From NCBI GenBank assembly GCA_021323605.1, contig JAJPKS010000317.1:1-37202 (forward strand): a stretch of DNA of 37,202 nt, read 5' to 3'. The stretch comes from Bacillota bacterium. Lineage in GTDB: Bacteria > Chloroflexota > Dormibacteria > Dormibacterales > Dormibacteraceae. The notes beneath the pieces were generated by a model that worked only from the letters and a program-made list of their open reading frames with translations, made no database searches and was not told the DNA's origin. Of the stretch, positions 16,642 to 24,665 are shown piece by piece. Numbering within the stretch: position 1 is the first letter of the stretch; every line of letters starts with the position of its first letter. The position numbers and the translations under genes were made by a program.

Positions 16642-16678
16642 GGGGCAGGGGGGCCGGGCTTTTCGGCCCCCCCGCCCC
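16642..16678 (-). terminator. Strong GC hairpin, candidate terminator of the membrane protein gene
   Basis: GGGGCAGGGGGGCCG pairs with CGGCCCCCCCGCCCC over 15 positions with one mismatch and a 7-nt loop containing TTTT. It lies 57 bp past the stop of the minus-strand membrane gene and 109 bp before the LuxR start. It has no T-tract on the minus strand, like many terminators in high-GC genomes. Confidence 0.5.
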
Positions 16679-16734
16679 TGCGGCGTGTCCGCTCCGCCGC
16701 GTCATGGGGGCCGCCGGCGCCCGGCCCGGCGGGG

Positions 16735-18000
16735 TCACCCGGCGGGGGTGGTGGACGGCTCCGCCCGAGGCTGACGTGCCGCACCCGGCGGGCCGTGTGT
16801 CATCGACGCCGGAGAGGGATGGTCCGAGGTCGGACCCGGCCCATCGTCCACGACCTCGAGGGCGCTCCAGGGGTCCTGGAGCACGGTTCGGAGCCCCTCC
16901 GGGGCCTCGTCTTCGTCCGCGGCCCCATCCGCGCCCACGGGCAGCTCGAACGGTTCCAGCACCTCGACCTCGCCGTCCACCCCGGGATCCCTCGCCGGGG
17001 CTCCCTCCCGGCCCGGGAGCGGCTCCGTCGGGGGGGCGTGGTCGTTGGGGGTGGCCGCCGACGGGGTGGACGGCGGCGCCGGGCTCCCGTCCGCCTCGCC
17101 GCCGGCGGTGGGTGCCTGGCCCGCCTCCACCGTGGCCCCGCTCTCCCGGCAGCGACCCAGCCGCTGGTCCAGCCGCCGGAGCAACTCCGGCAGCGTCGAC
17201 CCGTCCTCGGGGAAGCCCGCCACGGACATGCGCACCGGACGTCCGAGCCGGGCGCCGGCGATCTGGCACAGGTGCTCGGCTGCGGCCGCCACCCGCTCGC
17301 TCGGCTCCTCGGGCATGACGATCAGCCGTTCTCCAGGGCGGTAGGCGCAGATCACGTCGAAGGCGGTGAGGGTGTCGCACAGCAGCCGGTCCAGGGCGGC
17401 GATCGATGCCGACGCCGGCTCCCGGGCCTCTCCTTCGGGGTCGGGACCGATGAGGCCCAGGGTCAGGCGTCGCCGGTAGGTGGCGGCTCGGGTCAGCTCC
17501 CATTCCGCCTTCAACAGCCCCGCCTCGTGCCCATCGAGGCGGGAGGCGGGGGCGGGCTCCGGCTCCGAGGCGGACGCCGACCCGCTCCCGGCGAGGCGGG
17601 CCGTGGCCACCGAGACCACGTCGGCCAGGAGCGAAGAGACCATGAGGACGACGATGGCGACGATCGTGCCCGCCCACGTCTCCTCCTCCCGGGAGATCGG
17701 CCGGGCGAGCAGGCCCGGCAAATCCAGGTGTCCCGGCCGCGGGTCCACGGAGGCAACGTTCATGGCCAGGTGCACGGCGGTGAAGAGGACCGCGCCGAAC
17801 GCCGCCGTGGTCAGCCCGAAGGTGATCGTCGCCCTCAGCGTGACCACGATCACGAAACCGACCAGGAAGGTGAAGAGGGCGGCGGTCCGGGCGGGGTACA
17901 GGCTGCTGCCCAGGGCGGCGCTGGCGCTCACCCAGGTGACCAACGCCATTACCTCGGCACGGCTGGCGTGGCGCCGGGGCGAGGGCTGGGCGCGGCTCAT
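16735..18000 (-). CDS. Membrane protein with degenerate GGDEF-like domain and acidic disordered tail
   Basis: I start at ATG 18000 (MSRAQPSPRR), giving 421 residues; the track ORF's extra 63 residues are Arg/Gly-rich. Hydrophobic helices lie near 18-35, 40-58, 60-85 and 110-135. A cytoplasmic domain of about 130 residues follows (LLKAEWELTRAATYRRRLTL to LLRRLDQRLGRCRES). Its order of elements resembles GGDEF diguanylate cyclases (an ICAYRPGERLIVMPEE hairpin, RMSVAGFPEDGSTLPELLRR), but the GGDEF loop reads RPGER. It should therefore not make cyclic di-GMP and may act as a sensor or scaffold. Residues 290-421 are low-complexity, rich in Pro, Ala, Glu and Asp. The gene is divergent from the receiver protein at 18443 across 442 bp, so the two may be functionally linked. 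The GGDEF assignment is a tentative fold reading. Confidence 0.65.
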   Translation of the reverse strand: MSRAQPSPRRHASRAEVMALVTWVSASAALGSSLYPARTAALFTFLVGFVIVVTLRATITFGLTTAAFGAVLFTAVHLAMNVASVDPRPGHLDLPGLLARPISREEETWAGTIVAIVVLMVSSLLADVVSVATARLAGSGSASASEPEPAPASRLDGHEAGLLKAEWELTRAATYRRRLTLGLIGPDPEGEAREPASASIAALDRLLCDTLTAFDVICAYRPGERLIVMPEEPSERVAAAAEHLCQIAGARLGRPVRMSVAGFPEDGSTLPELLRRLDQRLGRCRESGATVEAGQAPTAGGEADGSPAPPSTPSAATPNDHAPPTEPLPGREGAPARDPGVDGEVEVLEPFELPVGADGAADEDEAPEGLRTVLQDPWSALEVVDDGPGPTSDHPSPASMTHGPPGAARQPRAEPSTTPAG

Positions 18001-18442
18001 GGTCGCGGGCCGGGCATGGCCCCCACCGTCTCGGCCGGCTCGCCGGCCGGACTCGGCTCGTCTCCGGCGGGCCGACGACGAACCCCTGGCTTGCACACCG
18101 GCGCCGGCCGCGCCAACGCCGCTCTCATCCCGATCGCCATGCTCTCCTCCCGGACGAGGGACCGGGTTGCGGCCTCCCGGACCCCCCACTGTGGATCACC
18201 AATCGTGATCCCCTTCGACCCGGGATGTCAACGGGTTGGGCCGGCGCCGTCCGGCGGCCGCCGACCGCCGGGGTGGGCCGGGATGACGCACCGGGGCCGG
18301 GCGCCGGAGGTACCATGTGCCGCGAAACCGCATCGAGGGCCAGGGGGATCCCGTACCGCGCGTCCGAATCGTCAGCGGGTCGTCGGGGTACCTTAACAGC
18401 GGCGTCCGGGTTCCTTTCCTGGCCTCGGGTAATAACGGCTGC
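18001..18442. other. 442-bp divergent intergenic region without a gene
   Basis: This separates the GGDEF-like membrane protein from the receiver gene. It holds one perfect inverted repeat (annotated separately) and a few AT-rich blocks near the receiver gene, TACCTTAACA (18389-18398) and TAATAA (18430-18435), in otherwise GC-rich sequence. TAATAA ends 7 nt before the receiver ATG, which has no ribosome-binding site, so a leaderless transcript is possible. The overlapping track ORFs are low-complexity shadows. Confidence 0.5.
18193..18211. promoter_or_regulatory. Perfect inverted repeat GGATCAC-N5-GTGATCC, candidate operator
   Basis: Two 7-bp arms match exactly around a 5-bp spacer (CAATC), making a 19-bp dyad. 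It lies in the divergent region between the membrane protein and receiver genes, 193 bp and 231 bp from their starts. The arms are less GC-rich than their surroundings, which makes chance somewhat less likely. Confidence 0.45.
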
Positions 18443-19159
18443 ATGGCGGGGGTGACCACCGAACTGGCTCGCGTCCTCATCGTCGATGACAAGGCCGACA
18501 TCCGCAACCTGCTGGCCACGAGGCTGCGGCTCGAGCCCGCCTTCGATGTGGTCGGCGAGGCGGCCAACGGGGCGGAGGCCATTGCCCGGGTCGGCGAGCT
18601 CAAGCCCCACCTCATGGTCCTCGACCTCCAGATGCCGGTCATGTCGGGCGAGGAGGTCATCCCCATCGTCCGCTCCCTGGCCCCGCGGCTGCAGGTCGTG
18701 GTCTTCTCCGCCTATGCCGGCACCGGGGGGCGTCTGGGCGGCACCGAGCGGCCGGACGCCGAGGTCCGCAAGGGGTCGGGCCTCCAGCCGCTGGTGGCGG
18801 AGCTACGCCGGCTGCTGGTGGAGCCGCCGCGCGACCTGATCGAGCTCGACATCGGCCCCCTCGACCTCGAGGCGGGAATGCGCGCCGGTCATGCCTGGAC
18901 CAGGTGCAATCCCCAGGTGCGGCAGGTGGCGGCCGACCAGGGCTGGACGGGCGAGTTCCTGGCCCTGGTCGGGGTCTTCCTGACCCTGGGGCAGGCGCTG
19001 CGGGACGCCGCCACGACCGGCCGCAGCCCCTGCCACCTCCGGTTGGGGACGCGCCTGAACGTGGGCCGGGCGGCCCGGCGTGCGCTCACCGCTCTGGGCG
19101 GCGAGATGGGTCAGTCACTGGAGCCCCTGCGCAGCCTCCTGCTGCGGGCGCTGCCCTGA
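18443..19159 (+). CDS. Response-regulator receiver protein with unrecognised C-terminal domain
   Basis: The 238-residue protein begins with a CheY-like receiver: acidic pair DD at 15-16, acceptor Asp61 in MVLDLQMPVMSGEE, Ser89 in VFSAYA and Lys110 in EVRKGSG. The C-terminal half (about 125-238) is helical, with EFLALVGVFLTLGQALRDAA and RLGTRLNVGRAARRALTALG. I match it to no HTH, GGDEF, HD-GYP, ANTAR or phosphatase domain. The start is ATG 18443; in-frame upstream sequence is low-complexity. There is no ribosome-binding site, but TAATAA lies just upstream, consistent with leaderless expression. It is divergent from the GGDEF-like membrane protein, a possible partner. Its cognate kinase is not adjacent. 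The output function is unknown. Confidence 0.8.
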   Translation: MAGVTTELARVLIVDDKADIRNLLATRLRLEPAFDVVGEAANGAEAIARVGELKPHLMVLDLQMPVMSGEEVIPIVRSLAPRLQVVVFSAYAGTGGRLGGTERPDAEVRKGSGLQPLVAELRRLLVEPPRDLIELDIGPLDLEAGMRAGHAWTRCNPQVRQVAADQGWTGEFLALVGVFLTLGQALRDAATTGRSPCHLRLGTRLNVGRAARRALTALGGEMGQSLEPLRSLLLRALP

Positions 19160-19400
19160 GCCGGGTTGCGTGCCGGCGACGTGACCGGCCCGCCCCCGGC
19201 GCGGCTCACGGTCTGAGGCGAGGGGCCGGATCGCGGAGGCGCAGGCTCAGCCGGCGAAGCGCCAGCCGGGGACGGCACGGACCTGCGATATCGAGGGGGA
19301 CGAGGAGGAGGCGGACCAGGTTCAGGGCGATCCTCGCCAGCATGCCTGCTCAACGGGCCGCCGAGCCCGGCGGTTACGAATCCCGGTCGGCCGTGAGGGT

Positions 19401-19406
19401 TAACGT
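19401..19406 (+). promoter_or_regulatory. Possible -10 box for a leaderless lhr transcript
   Basis: TAACGT fits the TAnnnT form of actinobacterial -10 boxes and ends 6 nt before the lhr GTG, so transcription would start at or next to the start codon. No ribosome-binding site lies upstream of that GTG. I see no good -35 at normal spacing. The rest of the 253-bp gap (19160-19412) holds no gene. Confidence 0.3.
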
Positions 19407-19412
19407 GTACCC

Positions 19413-22400
19413 GTGAGCCGGGCGCTCGACCTCTTCTCGCCGCCCACCCGGGCCTGGTTCGCCTCCACCTTCGAGGCGCCCACCGAGGTCCAGGAGCGGG
19501 GCTGGCTCGCGGTCGCGTCCGGGCGGCACACGTTGATGAGCGCCCCCACCGGCAGCGGGAAGACGCTGGCCGCCTTCCTCTGGTGTCTGGACCGGCTCCT
19601 GGTCGAGCCGCCGGCCTCCCCCTCGCGACGCTGCCGGGTGCTCTACGTCTCCCCCCTGAAGGCGCTGGCCGTGGACGTCGAGCGCAACCTGCGGGCTCCG
19701 CTGGTGGGACTCCGCCTCCAGGCCGGACGCCTGGGCCTCCCCGTGCCCGAGCTCGCGGTCGCCATCCGCAGCGGCGACACCCCCGGCGGGGAGCGGCGGG
19801 CCATGGAGCGGCATCCGCCCGACGTGCTCATCACCACCCCGGAGTCGCTCTACCTCCTGCTGACCAGCGCCGCCCGGCGGATCCTGACCGGCGTGCGCTG
19901 GGTGATCGTGGACGAGATCCACGCCGTGGCCGCGAACAAGCGCGGCGCCCATCTCGCCGTCAGCCTGGAGCGGCTGTGCGCCCTGACGGCCGCCGACCCG
20001 CAGCGCATCGGGCTCTCGGCGACGCAGCGACCCCTGGAGGAGGTGGCCCGCTTCCTGGGCGGCGTCGACCGGCCGGTCGAGATCGTGGAGGCGGTGCGCA
20101 CGCCCCGGACCCTGGAGCTGCGAGTCGAGGTCCCGGTGGAGGACATGGCCGACCTGGAGCGGGGAGCCCCGGAGCCCCCCTCGGGACCGGCCGCGGCCTG
20201 GGCCGGGGAGCTGCCCGCCCCACGCCGCTCGATCTGGCCGGCGATCTATCCGCGCCTCCTCCAGCTGATCGAGGAGCACCGCTCCACCATCGTCTTCGTC
20301 AACTCGCGCCGGCTGGCGGAACGGCTGGCGGCCCGGCTCAACGAGCTGGCCGGCGAGGAGGTGGCGCTCGCCCACCACGGCTCGATCGCCCGGGAGCAGC
20401 GGCTGGCGATCGAGGACCGGCTCAAGTCGGGAGGGTTGCGCGCCCTGGTCGCCACCTCCTCGCTGGAACTGGGCATCGACATGGGCGCGGTCGACCTGGT
20501 GGTCCAGGTCGAGGCGCCGCCCAGCGTGGCCGCCGGCATCCAGCGCGTGGGGCGCGCCGGGCACTCGGTGTTCGACGCCTCCCGGGGCGTGATCCTGCCC
20601 AAGTTCCGAGGGGACCTGCTGGAGAGCGCGGCCGTGGTGGAGCGGATGCTGGCCGGCGAGATCGAGCGCACCGAGGTGCCGTCGAACCCGCTGGACGTCC
20701 TGGCCCAGCAGATCGTGGCCATGGTCGCTCTCGAGGCGTGGAGCGTCGAGGACCTGAGCCGGGTGCTCCGCCGCGCCTATCCCTATCGGGAGCTGGGCCG
20801 GCGCTCGCTGGAGGCGGTCCTGGACATGCTCGCCGGGCGCTACCCGTCCGAGGAGTTCAGCGAGCTCCGGCCCCGACTGGTGTGGGATCGTGCCCGGGGC
20901 ACCGTCCGGGGCCGGGCCGGTGCCCAGCGGCTGGCGGTGACCAACCCCGGCACCATCCCCGACCGCGGGCTCTACACGGTGAACATCTTCGAGGACGGCC
21001 GTCCCGGCCGGCGGGTGGGGGAGCTGGACGAGGAGATGGTCTTCGAGACCCGGCCCGGGGAGACGTTCGTGCTCGGCGCCTCCACCTGGAAGGTGGTGGA
21101 CATCACCCACTCCCAGGTGCTGGTGACGCCGGCCCCGGGGGAGCCGGGCAAGATCGCGTTCTGGCACGGGGACACCCTCTCCCGCCCGGTCGAGCTGGGG
21201 CGGGCGCTGGGTCGGCTGACCCGCGAGCTGAGGACCCTGTCCCGCCCCGAGGCGGAGCGTCGCCTCAGGGAGCGGGCCGGCTTCGACGAGCGCGCTGCGC
21301 GCAACCTCCTGGCCTACCTGGATGACCAGGCGGCGGCGACGGGGGCGGTGCCCGACGACCGCACGATCGTGGTCGAGCGATTTCGGGACGAGGTCGGGGA
21401 CTGGCGGGTGTGCATCCTGACGCCACTGGGGGGGAGGGTCCACGCCCCTTGGGCGCTGGCCCTTCAGGCCCGGCTGGCCGAGCGCCTGGGGCTGGAGGTC
21501 CAGACCATGTTCACCGACGACGGCCTGGCCCTGCGCCTGCTGGACAGTGACCGCCCCCTGGAGGTGGCCGAACTGTTGCCCGAGCCCGAGGAGGTGGAGG
21601 AGCTGGTCCGGGCCCAGCTGCCTGCCTCGGCCCTGTTCGCGGCCCGGTTCCGGGAGAACGCCGCCCGGTCCCTGCTGCTGCCCCGACGCCGGCCCGGGCA
21701 GCGAACGCCGCTCTGGCAGCAGCGTCAGCGGTCGGCCGGTCTGCTCCAGGTGGCGGCCGGCTACCCGGACTTCCCCATCCTGGCCGAGACCCTCCGTGAG
21801 TGCCTGACCGACGTGTTCGACCTGGACGCCCTGCGCCAGCTGCTGGCGGACGTGCGCGCCCGCCGCGTCCGGGTGGTGGCCGCGGACACCGAGCGCGCCT
21901 CCCCGTTCGCGGCCTCGCTGCTCTTCGATTACGTGGGGCAGTACATCTACGAGGGCGACGCCCCGCTGGCGGAGCGCCGCGCCCAGGCGTTGACCCTCGA
22001 CCGCGAGCTGCTGGCCGAGCTGCTGGGCACCGAGGAGCTGCGCGAGCTGCTCGATCCCGAGGTGGTGGCCGAGGTCGAGCTGGAGCTCCAGGGTCTCAGG
22101 CCGGAGACGTTTCCCCGCGACGCCGACGAGGCCCACGACCTCCTGGCACGGCTCGGGGACCTGGAGGAGGGGGAGCTGTCGGCTCGGGGGGTCGGCCCGG
22201 GGTGGCTCGCCGGCCTGGAGGCGGAGCGTCGCGCCTGCCGCCTGCGCCTGGCCGGCGCCGAGCGCTGGATCGCGGCCGAGGACGCGGGTCGCTACCGCGA
22301 CGGGCTGGGCGCCACGCCCCCGCCGGGGCTGCCGGCGGCCTTCCTGGAGCCGGTGGAGGGGGCGCTCGACGGCCTGCTCCGACGCTGGGCGCGCACCCAC

Positions 22401-23825
22401 GTCCCCTTCGTGGCCACGGAGGTGGCGGCGCGGTGGGGGCTTTCGGCGGCGGCGGTGGAGGCGGCGCTCGGCCGTCTGGTCGCGCGCGGCGACCTGGTGG
22501 CGGGCACCTTCCGGCGGGGCGGCGGGGAGGGGAGGGAGTACGGGCATCCGGAGGTGCTGCGCATCCTGCGCCGGCGCTCGCTGGCCGCGCTCCGGCGGGA
22601 GGCGGAGCCGGTGGCGCCCGAGACCCTGGCCCGGTTCCTCCCCGCCTGGCACGGGATCGAGGTCCCGCCCGCCTCCGAGGCGCCCCGGCCGGCCACCTCG
22701 GATCGGGTCCTGGAATGCGTGGCCGCCCTGCAGGGGCTGCCCCTCCCGGTCTCGGCGGTGGAGCGCGACGTGCTCCGGGCGCGGGTCCCCGGCTACCGCC
22801 CGGCCCTGCTCGACGAGCTGGTGGCCAGGGGCGAGGTGGTGTGGGTCGGCCGTGGGCCCCTGGGGCCCGGGGACGGGAGGATCTCCCTGCACCTGCGGGC
22901 GGAGGCGGGGCGGCTGGTGCCCGAGCCCCGGGAAGCGGCGGCGGGCGAGCTCCAGGCCAGGATCCGCGACCACCTGGCCCGTCGGGGGGCCTCGTTCTTC
23001 CCCGATCTGTGCGTGGCCGTCGGGGGCGGCGATCCCGACGCGGTCTTAGAGGCGCTCTGGGACATGGTCTGGGCCGGCGAGGTGACCAACGACACCTTCG
23101 CCCCGCTCCGGTTGGTGGGCGCGTCCGCGCGCCGGGCCGCCTCCTCCCGCCGCCCCCTCCTGCAGCGGGTCCCGCCCCGGGCGGCCGGACGCTGGTCGCT
23201 GGTCCGGGACCTGCTCGATCCCCGGACGACCTCCACCGAGCGCCTCTACGCCCAGGCCGGGGTGCTGCTGCAGCGGCACGGCGTCCTCACCCGGGAGGCG
23301 GTTGTGGCCGAGGGGTGGCCGGGCGGCTTCGCCGCCCTCTACCCGGTGCTCCGGGCCATGGAGGAGGCCGGCCGGGCCCGGCGGGGCTACTTCGTGGCCG
23401 GGCTGGGGGGATCTCAGTTCGCGCTGCCGGGGGCGGTGGATCGCCTGCGCTCCTGCCGGGAGCCCGACGGCCGGGTGCTGGCCCTGGCCGCCACCGACCC
23501 CGCCAATCCCTACGGGGCGACGCTCCCCTGGCCGGAGCACGAGGCCGGGGCCAGGCCGGCCCGGGCGGCCGGCGCCTACGTGGTGACCGAGTCGGGGGAG
23601 CTGCGCCTCTACCTGGAGCGGGGCGGTCGCTCGCTCTGGACCTGGGGTGAGGTGGGGGCCGAGCACCTGCGCGCCCTGGTCGCGCTCGCCTCGGCGAGCG
23701 GACGGCTCGAGGTCCAGCGCGTCGACGGCGTCGCCGTCCGCGCCTCTCCGCTGGCCTCGGCGCTGGCCGAGTCCGGGTTCGGCAGCTCGCCCCGGGGGAT
23801 GGTGGCGTGGCCGCGGACGGCCTGA
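19413..23825 (+). CDS. lhr: Lhr-type large DEAD/DEAH-box helicase
   Basis: The 1470-residue protein is a full-length Lhr, close to the roughly 1500 aa typical of the family. Superfamily 2 motifs appear in order: APTGSGKTLAAF (44-55), TTPESLYLLLTS, VDEIHAV (about 166), LSATQRPLEEV, VATSSLELGIDMG and QRVGRAGHS. The Lhr core extension follows (TNPGTIPDRGLYTVNIFEDG, LGASTWKVVDI), then the long C-terminal region with winged-helix-like modules (RWARTHVPFVATEVAARWGL). Lhr is an ATP-driven 3'-5' DNA translocase that unwinds RNA:DNA hybrids and is linked to DNA repair. The start is GTG 19413 (MSRALDLFSPPTRAWF). The 1199-aa antisense ORF here is a GC shadow. The nei-type glycosylase follows after 43 bp, the same pairing known from mycobacteria. 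Confidence 0.96.
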   Translation: MSRALDLFSPPTRAWFASTFEAPTEVQERGWLAVASGRHTLMSAPTGSGKTLAAFLWCLDRLLVEPPASPSRRCRVLYVSPLKALAVDVERNLRAPLVGLRLQAGRLGLPVPELAVAIRSGDTPGGERRAMERHPPDVLITTPESLYLLLTSAARRILTGVRWVIVDEIHAVAANKRGAHLAVSLERLCALTAADPQRIGLSATQRPLEEVARFLGGVDRPVEIVEAVRTPRTLELRVEVPVEDMADLERGAPEPPSGPAAAWAGELPAPRRSIWPAIYPRLLQLIEEHRSTIVFVNSRRLAERLAARLNELAGEEVALAHHGSIAREQRLAIEDRLKSGGLRALVATSSLELGIDMGAVDLVVQVEAPPSVAAGIQRVGRAGHSVFDASRGVILPKFRGDLLESAAVVERMLAGEIERTEVPSNPLDVLAQQIVAMVALEAWSVEDLSRVLRRAYPYRELGRRSLEAVLDMLAGRYPSEEFSELRPRLVWDRARGTVRGRAGAQRLAVTNPGTIPDRGLYTVNIFEDGRPGRRVGELDEEMVFETRPGETFVLGASTWKVVDITHSQVLVTPAPGEPGKIAFWHGDTLSRPVELGRALGRLTRELRTLSRPEAERRLRERAGFDERAARNLLAYLDDQAAATGAVPDDRTIVVERFRDEVGDWRVCILTPLGGRVHAPWALALQARLAERLGLEVQTMFTDDGLALRLLDSDRPLEVAELLPEPEEVEELVRAQLPASALFAARFRENAARSLLLPRRRPGQRTPLWQQRQRSAGLLQVAAGYPDFPILAETLRECLTDVFDLDALRQLLADVRARRVRVVAADTERASPFAASLLFDYVGQYIYEGDAPLAERRAQALTLDRELLAELLGTEELRELLDPEVVAEVELELQGLRPETFPRDADEAHDLLARLGDLEEGELSARGVGPGWLAGLEAERRACRLRLAGAERWIAAEDAGRYRDGLGATPPPGLPAAFLEPVEGALDGLLRRWARTHVPFVATEVAARWGLSAAAVEAALGRLVARGDLVAGTFRRGGGEGREYGHPEVLRILRRRSLAALRREAEPVAPETLARFLPAWHGIEVPPASEAPRPATSDRVLECVAALQGLPLPVSAVERDVLRARVPGYRPALLDELVARGEVVWVGRGPLGPGDGRISLHLRAEAGRLVPEPREAAAGELQARIRDHLARRGASFFPDLCVAVGGGDPDAVLEALWDMVWAGEVTNDTFAPLRLVGASARRAASSRRPLLQRVPPRAAGRWSLVRDLLDPRTTSTERLYAQAGVLLQRHGVLTREAVVAEGWPGGFAALYPVLRAMEEAGRARRGYFVAGLGGSQFALPGAVDRLRSCREPDGRVLALAATDPANPYGATLPWPEHEAGARPARAAGAYVVTESGELRLYLERGGRSLWTWGEVGAEHLRALVALASASGRLEVQRVDGVAVRASPLASALAESGFGSSPRGMVAWPRTA

Positions 23826-23868
23826 GCCGGCCGGCGGTCGCGGCGGACGTCCACCGGCGGTCGCGCTG

Positions 23869-24621
23869 ATGCCCGAGGGCGACACCGTCTGGCGCACCGC
23901 CGCCGCCCTGCGGGAGCGGGTCGGCGGCCGGACGGTGCTGGCCGCCCGTCCGCCCGATCTGGCCCGCCTTCGGGGCCGGGCCCTGGAGGATGCCGAGGCG
24001 GCCGGGAAGCACCTTCTCCTGCGCTTCACGGGCGGGCTCGTCCTCCACTCCCACCTGCGGATGCGGGGCGCCTGGCACCTCTACCGCCCCGGCGAGGGCT
24101 GGCGGCGGCCGGACTGGCAGGTCCGGGCGGTGCTCGACTTCGGTCCCTGGGTGGCGGTCTGCTTCGCCGCACCGGTGATGGAGCTGGTGCGTGACGTCCG
24201 GGCTCGCGTCGGCCACCTCGGCCCCGACGTCTGCGCCCCCGACTTCCAGCTCGACCTGGTGCTGGCCCGGGCCCGGGCGCTGGGGCCGAGGCCGGTGGGG
24301 GAGCTGGTGGTCGATCAGCGGATCTGCGCCGGCATCGGCAACGTGTACCGGTGCGAGGCCCTCTGGGAGCTGCGCCTCGACCCCTGGCGCTCCAGCGACG
24401 AGCTGAGTGACGAGCAGCTGGGCGAGGTCTTCGCCCTCGTCCGAAGCTGGATGCTGGCCAACCTCCGGGGCGGGGCCGCGCCCCGCCGCTTCTCCGGCCG
24501 GCCGGCGGCGGTCCACGGCCGGGGCGGACGGCCCTGCCCGCGCTGTGGCGCCCGGGTGCGGGTCCGGCCCCTGGGCGAGCACGCCCGCCTCGTCTACCAC
24601 TGTCCGACCTGCCAGCGGTGA
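23869..24621 (+). CDS. nei: Fpg/Nei-family DNA glycosylase (endonuclease VIII-like)
   Basis: The 250-residue enzyme starts MPEGDTVWRTA, giving the catalytic N-terminal Pro and Glu after Met removal. Lys47 in AGKHLLLRF is the conserved beta-hairpin lysine. The H2TH domain is clear (VGELVVDQRICAGIGNVYRCEALW), and the C-terminus is a four-cysteine zinc finger (CPRCG ... CPTCQR). It should excise oxidised bases and cut the backbone by beta/delta elimination; the Nei rather than Fpg assignment rests on the MPEGDTVW start and sequence style. It follows lhr by 43 bp in the same direction, presumably co-transcribed, as in the mycobacterial lhr-nei pair. It is convergent with the E1 beta gene, 44 bp away. 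Confidence 0.93.
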   Translation: MPEGDTVWRTAAALRERVGGRTVLAARPPDLARLRGRALEDAEAAGKHLLLRFTGGLVLHSHLRMRGAWHLYRPGEGWRRPDWQVRAVLDFGPWVAVCFAAPVMELVRDVRARVGHLGPDVCAPDFQLDLVLARARALGPRPVGELVVDQRICAGIGNVYRCEALWELRLDPWRSSDELSDEQLGEVFALVRSWMLANLRGGAAPRRFSGRPAAVHGRGGRPCPRCGARVRVRPLGEHARLVYHCPTCQR

Positions 24622-24665
24622 GCGGGCAGGGACCGCCGGCGGGACGGCCCGGCCGCGCCGCCGTC

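Noticed and set aside
16636-18396. 586-aa plus-strand ORF opposite the membrane protein
   Set aside because: The minus-strand frame has clean hydrophobic helices and a sensible start; the plus frame is His/Arg/Gly-rich with no features.
19374-22973. 1199-aa ORF on the minus strand opposite lhr
   Set aside because: Its sequence is Gly/Gln/His/Pro/Arg-rich without any domain and is antisense to a fully motif-supported helicase. It is a GC-driven shadow.
24622-24665. Terminator between nei and E1 beta
   Set aside because: The 44-bp gap has only short, overlapping GC complementarities with no stable single stem that I could define.
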